NCBI RefSeq assembly: GCF_000399685.1
Contig: NZ_KB976987.1
Location: 1,813,184-1,877,183 of the forward strand
Reading direction: 5' to 3'
Source of the DNA: Acinetobacter pittii ANC 4050
GTDB lineage: Bacteria > Pseudomonadota > Gammaproteobacteria > Pseudomonadales > Moraxellaceae
Length of the DNA: 64,000 nucleotides
The position numbers and the translations under genes were made by a program. Position 1 is the stretch's first letter. Every line of letters begins with the position of its first letter. The notes beneath the pieces were generated by a model, which saw only the letters and a program-made list of their open reading frames with translations, did no database searches and had not been told where the DNA came from. This document shows positions 15,453 to 24,400 of this stretch, piece by piece.

Positions 15453-17404
15453 TAGATATTCTCCGCTTCCATTTTTTGCACTTGATTCAAGAGTTCTGTC
15501 ACCGCTGGAATAAGAAGTGGATCATTTAAGTCTTTTTCTGCTTCATCTCGAATTTGCTCTAATAACTCAAGATTAACTTTAACCTGCCCTTCAATTACTG
15601 AACGGTAAAGTTGATTACCTTCATCATTTGTCGTACTAGGCTGAAGATCTTCAACTTCTGTCGGAGCATTTAGTTCTTTAGATTCATCATTATCTGAATT
15701 TTGGGCTGGCTCTTTATTACTGAGGCGATCCGCTAAATGTTCATCTGCCCATGCTCTTGAATATTCATAAAATGCTGTTAAATATTCTTGTGAACCTTCG
15801 GCCCCATTCCAGTTTTTTAAGAATTCACCACGGCGATCTGAAACCCAAGCCATAAAGTCAATGTTGTTAGAATCTTCAGGATTTTCCAAAGTGTCTAACC
15901 ATGCCTGCATCATTTTGTTTTCAGCTATACCAGCTGCACGTGCTGCTAATACTTCTTCATCTCTTCTTTTGTTTGCTTCATTTTCGGCTTCATTTAGTTT
16001 TTTTGCTTCTAATTCTGCTTGCTGTTGAGCCAAAGCCTGATCATCTAGTTCAGAAATCCATTCACGTGCCCAAGCTACTGCATCAGACTCACCCTCAAGA
16101 GCCTTATTGATACGTTCAAAGAATGCTTGGTAACGTAAACCATCTTCACCTGCCCATTGAGGATCAGCATTTAAACGCTTTAAATCGGCTTTTAAACGTT
16201 CGGCTTCTTCATCAGAAATACTATCTGGTAAATCATTATCGAGGCTATTATCTTTAATGATTCCTTCATTTTCTTCAGATTGCTTGGTTAACAATGAATT
16301 TTGCAACTGATCTAATTCATTTAATAAATTGGAAATTTCCGCACTTAAAGAATTTAACTGACTTTGTTTTTGCTCGAGGCGTAGTTCAGCATCTGCTAAT
16401 GCCTTGGCCTTTTCTGCTTTTTTAGATTGTAACCGCTTAAAACGATTACTATTTTGGTTAATCAGCTTCATAATTCGACCAGCGAGCACTGGAATTGAAA
16501 TTCCTTCTCCCTGATTAGGCTGAATTGCGGCCGTAATATCCCGATTGTTCATTAAAATCTTCCATGAAATTAATGAATCTGCTGGACTAATTTTTTTTGA
16601 TAATCGATCTGGTTTATGAAAAAGGATTGTGAAGTTTTGGCCGTCATCAAAATCATAAGTAAGGGCAATTTGAAGGACTTTTTTATGCTTAAAGGGCTTA
16701 CTTTCCGTAACGTTAACGATTTTGACGCCAGTTTTTGAAAACTGATCCATAGAGTGATGCAAAATTGCAGACAGCTGCTCTAAATGCTGGTAATCAACGA
16801 TAATAGAGTCATAATGCGCTTCTTCGACGCCTAGACTAGATAAAAGCGTAGGTAACCCATCAAATTTACTTAATAATTGGCTGTGATCATCATTTCGTTG
16901 CATATCTAATAACAACTTAGAAGTATCACCCTCATGAGAAATTAAATTGATTCCATCCCATTCAGGTTTTTCAGCTGCGACAACATTTTGTAATTGTTCT
17001 AGTTGCCATCTTTGAATCGGTTTTGCACCCGTCAAATTAAATTGTTGTGAAGATAAATGGCGCTTAAGTCCAAATTGATTTGTTTCAATAACATCTGTAA
17101 CACAAGCATCAAACATTCGGCCAAATTGCAGTATCGCTAAATCACCTGCATGCTGGTCATCGATAGCGCCTAATACCGCAACAGAATCAAACGCATCTAT
17201 CCCACCCTTTTTACCTTTTAAATTTACAACACGCCAGAAATCATTTTCCGTGTAATCTTCAGTGACTAAAGCATTAATTTGACGGTAATCACCCTTAATA
17301 AACCCAATTGAACAAGCACCACTATTCACCATGGAGTCAAAACCATGTACTAATCGGCTTTGATGTGGTGCGTGTGTTTGAATGAAAATTGATTTAACAC
17401 TCAC
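15452..17404 (-). CDS. DarA-like antirestriction / internal head protein
   Basis: Residues about 215-325 match the defence-against-restriction A N-terminal pattern, with FHKPDR, LISWKILMNNRDIT and IMKLINQNSNRF, followed by a coiled coil (325-375) and an acidic, Glu/Asn-rich C-terminal half. In P1, DarA is an internal head protein needed to load other Dar proteins. The first 210 residues are of unknown fold. The start is GTG 17404; AGGA of the ribosome site lies in the 3' arm of an 8-bp stem. A TGGAACT box is at 17467. It is coupled to the DdrB-like gene and heads a 7-kb antirestriction block. Confidence 0.68.
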   Translation of the reverse strand: MSVKSIFIQTHAPHQSRLVHGFDSMVNSGACSIGFIKGDYRQINALVTEDYTENDFWRVVNLKGKKGGIDAFDSVAVLGAIDDQHAGDLAILQFGRMFDACVTDVIETNQFGLKRHLSSQQFNLTGAKPIQRWQLEQLQNVVAAEKPEWDGINLISHEGDTSKLLLDMQRNDDHSQLLSKFDGLPTLLSSLGVEEAHYDSIIVDYQHLEQLSAILHHSMDQFSKTGVKIVNVTESKPFKHKKVLQIALTYDFDDGQNFTILFHKPDRLSKKISPADSLISWKILMNNRDITAAIQPNQGEGISIPVLAGRIMKLINQNSNRFKRLQSKKAEKAKALADAELRLEQKQSQLNSLSAEISNLLNELDQLQNSLLTKQSEENEGIIKDNSLDNDLPDSISDEEAERLKADLKRLNADPQWAGEDGLRYQAFFERINKALEGESDAVAWAREWISELDDQALAQQQAELEAKKLNEAENEANKRRDEEVLAARAAGIAENKMMQAWLDTLENPEDSNNIDFMAWVSDRRGEFLKNWNGAEGSQEYLTAFYEYSRAWADEHLADRLSNKEPAQNSDNDESKELNAPTEVEDLQPSTTNDEGNQLYRSVIEGQVKVNLELLEQIRDEAEKDLNDPLLIPAVTELLNQVQKMEAENI

Positions 17405-17409
17405 GGAGT

Positions 17410-17433
17410 TATCCTCATTTTAATTTGAGGATA
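17410..17433 (-). promoter_or_regulatory. Start-proximal stem-loop of the DarA-like gene
   Basis: TATCCTCA (17410-17417) pairs with TGAGGATA (17426-17433). On the minus strand the 3' arm contains the AGGA of the ribosome site, so folding would hide it from ribosomes. Confidence 0.6.
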
Positions 17434-17466
17434 TTTTCTCAATTAGATGAATCTATAAAGCCAATG

Positions 17467-17473
17467 AGTTCCA
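17467..17473 (-). promoter_or_regulatory. TGGAACT box of the DarA-DdrB unit
   Basis: TGGAACT on the minus strand lies 63 nt before GTG 17404. TATAGA occurs 10 nt downstream and TAATTG 21 nt downstream, so the -10 is uncertain. Confidence 0.5.
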
Positions 17474-17477
17474 TAGC

Positions 17478-18131
17478 TTATTTTAAGTTGGGAAACATTT
17501 TGATGAAATTTAAAGTAACAATGGCATGTGCTTTATTAGAGGCATCAAGGGGCAAATTGCCTGCTTGAAGTGAAACTAGATGCTCAATTTCAAATTGGTT
17601 CTGATTTCTTGCAGCTTTATCAAAAGCATATATTTTTAATCTCATTAAATATTCAATTGGTGGCGACTGAGTACCATCTTTATTAAACATTATTTCTTTT
17701 ATAACTTTAGCACTATTCGCAATAGCTGCTTCTTTAGTCTCAATAAATGAAATGCTCAACTCATTTGAAGCATTACCAGTTACATGGTTGAGTTGAAAAT
17801 GCCCCACATGCACTGCATCGGTTTGGGCATCTAGTAGTGATATATCTACATTATTGGCTAACCAAGCAACTTTGTTTGAAGGATCAAAAATTGGAATATT
17901 TGCTTGAGCAATTTTACTGTTTGCACGGTACGGGCGAATTTCAATTCCAAAATGGGCCGCTGAAAGTGTCCCTAATGCGTAAAGTTCCTGATAATGTGAA
18001 ACAGCTCGATCAACAGTTAGACCAGACCACAAGACAGGATTCTTAGCAAAACGTTCTTTAAACGGATTTAAAACGTTTCCAAAACTGTTATTTATAGTTT
18101 TATTCTGCGTTTCGTATTCAAAGAAAGCCAT
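17478..18131 (-). CDS. Putative tail-tube-like structural protein
   Basis: The 217-residue protein is beta-rich, and its C-terminus (NQFEIEHLVSLQAGN, then AIVTLNFIKMFP) resembles the final strands of T4 gp19-type tube proteins, which often end in a similar FKMFP-like run. It directly follows the portal gene with TAATG coupling; in T4 the tube gene is also next to the portal gene. Other beta-rich head or baseplate proteins cannot be excluded, and another tube candidate sits at 33287. Confidence 0.45.
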   Translation of the reverse strand: MAFFEYETQNKTINNSFGNVLNPFKERFAKNPVLWSGLTVDRAVSHYQELYALGTLSAAHFGIEIRPYRANSKIAQANIPIFDPSNKVAWLANNVDISLLDAQTDAVHVGHFQLNHVTGNASNELSISFIETKEAAIANSAKVIKEIMFNKDGTQSPPIEYLMRLKIYAFDKAARNQNQFEIEHLVSLQAGNLPLDASNKAHAIVTLNFIKMFPNLK

Positions 18132-19666
18132 TATTCTTCATCCTCTGGAAATTTACGGCTCTTAGCAATACTTTCAGCTAATGTTAATGCTTCCTCATAT
18201 TTCATACCTGTATCGCGCTCAAGAATGTACGCCATAATATCTACATCTAAATTTGATTCTTTCAATGATGCGATTACTTGTGTTTTAAGTAATGTTGTAT
18301 TCATTCTTGATTGAGCATTGTTGATTTCTTCTGTAGCTGCTGCTGTTTGGTTTGAATAATATTCAACTTGCCAAGGGTAATCTTCAGGCTCAAATTGTTC
18401 GTTGTAAGCAAACCCCCAATCCAAGTGAAGAATTTGATTAATCCCTTCGGAAGCTGCTGTTCGAATATCTTGTGACCTACGCATGATTTGTGCAGAAGTA
18501 TGGAATGCTCCACCTTCCCCAATACCACCAGTTAACATGTCAGCCCACCCTACCATACTTGGGTCTAGACCTATCCCGCCCATTAACAAACGGACATTAA
18601 TCATGAATTGTTCAATGTTAATTGGTGAGCTTCTTTGAAGTTTGATATCACCCACTGGATTTAGAACTTGTTTTTCATCAAATACCGGAAGCATGTGAAA
18701 AGCAGTATTCCAGACTGCTTCACCACCTGATAAAGCATCACGGACATAAGCCTCATGATTTTTAAGTAAACCTTCTAAACCACGGATATAAGCTTGACGT
18801 TGTGCTGGTGGCATTCCCGACATATTTACTGTCAAGAACATCTGATTTACGGTATCTGCAATTTGCTGGCTGTTCATAGATGCCAAAGCAAGGATTACAT
18901 CATCATAAATGTCTTCAATTTCGTAAAGGAATGAGCCGCCCAAATGCGCAGGTAAGATAGGTAGCTCATCTGGATCATCCCCCTCTAACATTTTCGTGAC
19001 TAGACCAGTTTCTACAAGCTCATATTGAGCAATATTGCTCATACGGGGCATTTTGAAACGTACCATTTGAATAGTATTCAGTTTGGTAATAGTTTTTTGC
19101 CAATTACGAGGATCTAAACAAAAAAAGGCGACAGTCTTACTGCCTTGTTCGAAAGGTTGTATTAATGGTGGATAAGTATACTCATTACATACGAGGTCAA
19201 TTACACCTTGATCTTTTTTCCCGTAAATACGTGCATAAGAATCACCAAATGAAATTGCATCTCGGGCTAGCTTGCTTAAATACTTATTGATCAGCTTTTC
19301 CATCTTTACACGGCGCTCATCTAGTTGTTTTTTTAGTTTTTCAGCTGCTGGTCCATTCGCCTTCTTTAACCGTTCTGCGGGCGTAATAAAGACTTGTTGG
19401 CCGCTATAAGAATCTCCGCCTAAGGCTGCAGAAACATGAATCCCCATACCCTCTGCGATAGGTGCAAAGCGTAACATTCTCTCCCATTTAGTAAGAATTT
19501 CTTTTCGAGTACGCTTCTTATTGGCTTTGGTTTGGTTAGTCCCAAGTGAAAACGGAGCCATAGTTTCATATAGCTGCGCTGTTGCATCCTGATTAGACGT
19601 ATCGAATTGCTGATCATATGAATTAACATTTTCACCGAGTAACAACGATAAGAACCGAGAAGACAT
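18131..19666 (-). CDS. Portal protein
   Basis: The 511-residue product has the features of a myoviral portal: an N-terminal region with KWERMLRFAPIAEGMGIHVSAAL, SKLARDAISFGDSYARIY as the clip/stem entry, a core with DIKLQRSSPINIEQFMINVRLLMGGIGLDPSMVGWADML, and a helical crown at the C-terminus. Portals form the dodecameric gate through which DNA enters and leaves the head. TAATG joins it to the next gene. A TGGAACC box at 19731 gives it a promoter and forms an inverted pair with the box of the divergent 19825 gene. Family assignment is from overall pattern, since portals share little sequence. Confidence 0.7.
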   Translation of the reverse strand: MSSRFLSLLLGENVNSYDQQFDTSNQDATAQLYETMAPFSLGTNQTKANKKRTRKEILTKWERMLRFAPIAEGMGIHVSAALGGDSYSGQQVFITPAERLKKANGPAAEKLKKQLDERRVKMEKLINKYLSKLARDAISFGDSYARIYGKKDQGVIDLVCNEYTYPPLIQPFEQGSKTVAFFCLDPRNWQKTITKLNTIQMVRFKMPRMSNIAQYELVETGLVTKMLEGDDPDELPILPAHLGGSFLYEIEDIYDDVILALASMNSQQIADTVNQMFLTVNMSGMPPAQRQAYIRGLEGLLKNHEAYVRDALSGGEAVWNTAFHMLPVFDEKQVLNPVGDIKLQRSSPINIEQFMINVRLLMGGIGLDPSMVGWADMLTGGIGEGGAFHTSAQIMRRSQDIRTAASEGINQILHLDWGFAYNEQFEPEDYPWQVEYYSNQTAAATEEINNAQSRMNTTLLKTQVIASLKESNLDVDIMAYILERDTGMKYEEALTLAESIAKSRKFPEDEE

Positions 19667-19730
19667 AACTAAGCCAATATACCTAAATAATTAAGTATTT
19701 TGATGACTAATAATTTTTAACTTTTAGATG

Positions 19731-19752
19731 GGTTCCAAAGTGAATTGGAACC
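19731..19752. promoter_or_regulatory. Divergent pair of TGGAACC boxes forming an 8-bp inverted repeat
   Basis: GGTTCCAA (19731-19738), AGTGAA, TTGGAACC (19745-19752). The left arm read on the minus strand serves the portal gene, with TTATTA about 17 nt on. The right arm points to the plus-strand gene at 19825, with TAACTG-like sequence 17 nt on. Only here are two boxes back to back. Confidence 0.72.
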
Positions 19753-19824
19753 GTACAGATTCCATTATTTAACTGCATGCAATTCTATCTGAACTTATTT
19801 TTAATCTGTTCAGAGGACATTCTA

Positions 19825-20022
19825 ATGACTGAAGGTGTGAAAGTTTTTACCCCATTGGATATTGAATTAGCACAAAAAACTACTGACATTGTTAATAGCC
19901 AACGTTATAGCAACCGTCCTGAATTCGAAACACTTACCTTAGGCTGGGACCGTAAAACCGGTGCTGTTGCAGTTAACTACACTTTTGTAGAAGAACCACC
20001 AGTTAATGATCAGCCTGCATAA
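19825..20022 (+). CDS. Small unknown acidic protein, 65 residues
   Basis: I chose ATG 19825 because AGAGGA lies about 7 nt upstream; the longer frame from 19777 lacks a ribosome site. The protein (VFTPLDIELAQKTTDIVNSQRY; TLTLGWDRKTGAVAVNYTF) looks like one helix plus a beta hairpin. I do not recognise it. Unlike the morons it uses a TGGAACC box, so it probably belongs to the late programme. A terminator follows at 20029. Confidence 0.65.
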   Translation: MTEGVKVFTPLDIELAQKTTDIVNSQRYSNRPEFETLTLGWDRKTGAVAVNYTFVEEPPVNDQPA

Positions 20023-20028
20023 CAGCTG

Positions 20029-20058
20029 AAAAAGCGCTCTTTAATGAGCGCTTTTTTT
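20029..20058. terminator. Bidirectional terminator after the 19825 gene
   Basis: AGCGCTC (20033-20039) pairs with GAGCGCT (20046-20052), flanked by an A5 run and a T7 run. Confidence 0.9.
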
Positions 20059-20113
20059 ATTCTCCTTAAATGAATATTGCCTTTCCTGTTCTTCAATTGG
20101 TAAAATTATTCTC

Positions 20114-20386
20114 ATGAAATACTTGATAATATTATTTGTTTTTTTAAGTGGCTGCTCTACATTTATTGAGCATAATAGAGTTATCCCCTTTCCTGAACGT
20201 ACTATTTCACATATTGAAATTAGAAAACTTAATGGAGGTAACCCCAAAACACTGGCTTATGCAGATATTACGGGTGATACCTGTATTATCTATTTACGAA
20301 AGTACCCACAATGCTTAGCACATGAAATAAGACATTGCTATGAAGGTAATTGGCATGAAGGGCGTGAAAGTCAAGAATGGTGTTAG
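20114..20386 (+). CDS. Small lipoprotein with an HEIRH zinc-protease-like motif
   Basis: A short signal MKYLIILFVFLSGC ends in a lipobox (Cys14), predicting an outer-membrane or periplasmic lipoprotein of about 77 mature residues. LAHEIRHCYEGNWH contains HExxH (His70, Glu71, His74) with a further His81 seven residues on, as in minimal zinc metallopeptidases. Four more Cys (57, 67, 75, 90) could make disulfides. Genes of this size are usually annotated as hypothetical, and catalysis is not proven. It overlaps the convergent 20383 gene by 4 nt at the stops. It may act on the envelope during entry, exit or exclusion. Confidence 0.62.
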   Translation: MKYLIILFVFLSGCSTFIEHNRVIPFPERTISHIEIRKLNGGNPKTLAYADITGDTCIIYLRKYPQCLAHEIRHCYEGNWHEGRESQEWC

Positions 20387-21108
20387 GTCGGAAACTCAAA
20401 TATCTCGACAGTTATTTTACCCACCCGTCTTAATACTTCTGTTATATCGCCATCTCCTGAAGAAATATAACAACATTCTAATGTCTTTCCTTGATTTGAC
20501 CATCTTACTTGTAACCCAGAGGTAGTAAAAAAGCTGCCTCCTTCATCTATTACAATTGTTCCAGATACAAATACTGAAGCTTCATTGATATATAATCTGC
20601 GGTCATTTGGACTTGAAATTGTTTTAACTTGGTTAAGGGATGTGAATTCCAAAGTACTAATATAAATTGGGCAACTTTTTAGAGTACTATCAGACCACAT
20701 CAATTTGCCATCTTGTGAATAAATCCTAATTTTATCTGTAGAAACCCCACCTGACCAATTATCAGATACATAGTTAAAAAAAACATCTGCTGTTAAATCG
20801 GTAGTTCCTCCAGATGTCCATCCACCTCCAATATAATAAATACTGCCATCTTTCAAACATGTTGATAATTCAAACATTTCACTTGACTCTGGTCTAGAAC
20901 CAGTTGAAGAAATTATTGTTGGTCTTCCAACATCATATGCATCATGAACATTGAAATTCTCATTACGTGCAGTTATCGGACAATAAGTATTCCAAGTATT
21001 AGTTTTATCCCACCTAAGAGTTTGACTAGCTACACTTTTTAAAATTCTAGAAGTAAGATCAAGGTTGACTTGTCCGTTTTCTAAAAAAAATTTAGCTACA
21101 GCAGGCAC
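20383..21108 (-). CDS. Tail-tip-associated protein, unknown
   Basis: The 241-residue protein is beta-rich with many Ser, Thr and Gly residues and no signal peptide. Its N-terminal FLENGQVNLDLTSRILK resembles the start of the neighbour at 21113 (FEQDGKLYFDSSRDRVLS), so both may begin with the same small module. In other phages genes following the central fibre encode tip or fibre accessories. It converges on the HEIRH lipoprotein gene. The last gene of the spike-fibre unit; no terminator hairpin is evident at the overlap. Confidence 0.55.
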   Translation of the reverse strand: MPAVAKFFLENGQVNLDLTSRILKSVASQTLRWDKTNTWNTYCPITARNENFNVHDAYDVGRPTIISSTGSRPESSEMFELSTCLKDGSIYYIGGGWTSGGTTDLTADVFFNYVSDNWSGGVSTDKIRIYSQDGKLMWSDSTLKSCPIYISTLEFTSLNQVKTISSPNDRRLYINEASVFVSGTIVIDEGGSFFTTSGLQVRWSNQGKTLECCYISSGDGDITEVLRRVGKITVEIFEFPT

Positions 21109-21112
21109 TTAA

Positions 21113-21463
21113 CTATCTCCGATAAATTTTTAGATCAAAATTCAAAGTGAAGGCGTTCGTAAAGTTATTATTAACTACTAATGTCATCTCCAAATAACCA
21201 GAAAAATATTTGAAAGTGGAAACAACTTGCTGCAATTGAATTTCAGGATTTATATTTGTAAATCTTGCATAAGTTCCATTTGGAGATATTTCAGCATCGT
21301 AGACATTATAAGTATAAATTTTATACTGACCGTTATTAGTATGATTAGCTGGGTAATATTGAGACCACCTAATTGTTTTTATAAATGACAGCACCCTATC
21401 TCGGGAACTGTCAAAGTATAGTTTTCCATCTTGTTCAAAAAGTTTAAGCTTCGCTAATGCCAT
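21113..21463 (-). CDS. Tail-tip-associated protein, unknown, 116 residues
   Basis: A beta-rich small protein whose start overlaps the stop of the giant fibre gene as TAATG, showing tight coupling. The N-terminal KLKLFEQDGKLYFDSS is shared in pattern with the next gene. It could be a fibre-tip cap or chaperone. I do not recognise a family. Confidence 0.55.
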   Translation of the reverse strand: MALAKLKLFEQDGKLYFDSSRDRVLSFIKTIRWSQYYPANHTNNGQYKIYTYNVYDAEISPNGTYARFTNINPEIQLQQVVSTFKYFSGYLEMTLVVNNNFTNAFTLNFDLKIYRR

Positions 21464-24400
21464 TATTCCACACCAATAAAAACTGCTAGCTGTCCATTAG
21501 GGTAATACACTCGGCTTATCCCCCCAGAAACCACTGTTTTCGACCCATCAGCTGCAACCGTTGTAAATGTAATAGCATTAAGGCTTTCAGCATTAAATAA
21601 TTCAGCAGTAAGAGACTTAGCTTTGAAGTTTGATGCGGTCAAATTCTTAATAAATACTTCACTATTCATAATGACCTGATTGTCTTGAATTATGAACGGC
21701 ATATATTTAGTAGAAGATGTACCAGTAGTGAAGAAAATCTTATCAGCTTGGAAACCTATAGAACTGAGCACAGTTCCATTCGTTTGCTCGCTGACCATAG
21801 ACATTCCAGAGAACACACCATTATTGTCCATTCCCATTACATACTTACCTTTCACACCATCGATCAAATCAGCTTGTGATTTAAGCTTGATAGCATTTTG
21901 GCCGTAAACAGAAACCAAAGTTTGTAATGCACCAGCATATGCCCCCACATCAGTTGTATATGTGGTTTTGAAATTTTCGAAATCAGCTATGTTGTCAGCA
22001 TCTTCAATATCTATAAAGTCTAGATCCACTTCACCAGCTTTACCTGAATAGTTACCAATAAATACAGGTGTAAAGAAAGCAGCTTTGTTTGCGAATGTTT
22101 TAGGGCTTAGTAGAGTGCCAGCACCTGCACTTGCACCAGCAGATCGGCCCTTAAAGTAAGCGGTACCGGTTATCCATGTTCCCAACGCTGGTGCGGTACC
22201 TGCAACTAAATAATGACTTGAACCGATATCATTGATTTCAGAGTTATCTTGAGCAATATATTTTGTTTTATTGGCGTTTTGACAGGTCGCACCAACATAA
22301 ACAACTCCGGTACCACTTACACGGCGGAATCTATACTTAACTCGGTAATATTTATTGTCATCGATAGGCAAAGATGTGAACCAATTTAACCAGGCTTCAT
22401 CATTACCTACGTTATTACCAATTCTTAGTGCATATCCCCCACGACATGTTGCATCTGCAACTAAACTAAGTTCAGGCTTATTCCCACTTGGAGTTTTTAC
22501 TAACCAATCTTTTTGCCATGTTTCGAGTACTGAAGCCATGATCTTTTGACCATTTGCAGAATACAGTGCAGACATTCTTTCTGTTGAAGATGCGATTGCT
22601 TCATTCGTCTTGGTAGACGTCATGTAATCACGTTCTAAAGTCGCTTTAGTAGTCGAAGCTAAGTCCTTGGCAGTATCAGCTATTTCTTTAGCCTTCTCCG
22701 ATATTGCACGTACTAAGGCTTGTCGTGCGTTGTGCACGTTAGCAAAGTTTGTAATGAACTGGTTTCGGTCAATCGTACTAGTTACATTCATATTTGCGAA
22801 TAAAGCTGCCAAATATGTATTTAAAGTACTGAATGCCGTTGCATAAGCACCAGAAGATATACCATAAGTGACAGCCTCAGCTCGCAAGCTTGCATCAGTT
22901 TGATAAAGTGTATCCCAAACCAACTTCGCCTGTTTTTTCTCAACTGGTGTGAGTTTATTATCAGCAGCAATATCACTTAACTGAGCCATTGGAACATCCA
23001 CTTTGGCTTGTGAACCTGCAGTGGTTTCCATCATTGAAGTCACTGTAAATGGCGTAACTGACTTATAAACTGATAAATCCGTTTCAATGGCCGCCGTCCA
23101 GCCATCTTTAAAGTAATCTGGCGGATTTGTATGAGTAATAGTGGCCGACTCAACTGTAATTGCTGGGTAAGACCAAGCATCTTTTTTGGTAATTAAGATA
23201 CACACCTTATTATTGCTATCTAAAGCTAGAGCCAAGCCTTTAGTCGTAGCATTATTTTCATCTAAGGTAATACCAAAAGAACGTGACGTCATATTTGGAT
23301 AAAATGGCACTGTTGACGTATATGCATAGAATGCCAAATCCAGATCGAAAATATTATCTTCTTTGTTATTGTAGTTATAACCAGAAATTTTAACCTTGGT
23401 CATGTACGCACCAACTGTAATTGGTGTCTTAATAACCAATGTACCCGAAGTAGTGATTGCTTGACGCCAAGTTAAAGGCTTAACGAAAATCTTACCACCA
23501 CCTGAACCAAGTGGCTGCACACTCATAGCATTGGTATATTCAGAAGTAATTTTCTGTGAAGAGGCTGCAATTGCTCGCTCAACATTAGTATTTGTTATAT
23601 CCGCATTCAAAATATAAGCGCCGTTTTTACTGTCTAATTTTGAAGACATCTCAGTAAGTTTGGCAGCCCAAGTTTCTTTGAAGTTGGTTAATGTTGAAAT
23701 AGAGTCTGTAGCTGAAGAAACAAAGTCCTGTAAAGTCGGGTCAGCTGAAGCGTAATCAGTAACATCATATTGCTCGATTTGGGCTAAGGTCCAAACTAAA
23801 GGCGCAGTAGCTGTTGGTGTAGTTCCTCCCGCCACATAAACATGTCCTGAGTTAGAGAAAGAACCTACAGCACCACATTTAATCATTCGAATATATGTTT
23901 CGAATTTACCTGTACCCTCAGTATTGCCAATGAATCGATCAATTGCCCCTGTCCCCATTGCGTTACCAGCATTCATCAACTTATATCCAACTGGTAGCTT
24001 AATTAAATACTTGATGACAAAAACAGCATTAGCACGGCCATTAACAAGTTGGAAAAATCCACCCCATGTTGGGTTGGCAGCGCCAATGGTTTTAATTTCA
24101 ATTTCATGGGTTGAGGTAGTAGGGTTATCAGAACTTTTCGCGACTCGAGTAACTGTCACATTCCCATTGCCGGCATTGTTATAGACAGATACACCATTGT
24201 TACCTTTCTTGAAATTTACGTCTCCCTGCAACAATTTTCCATTAGTAATCATCATCGCCAGCATTGTTGTGTTTTCTAATGCCGAGCCAAGATTATTTGT
24301 ACTTGTTTGAAGCTGAGAAATTTCAGTATTTCTAAGGGTAGCTAGATCCTGTGATGTTTGGTCAGCTGTAGCTTTTGTTGTTTTTACTACAGAAGATAAA

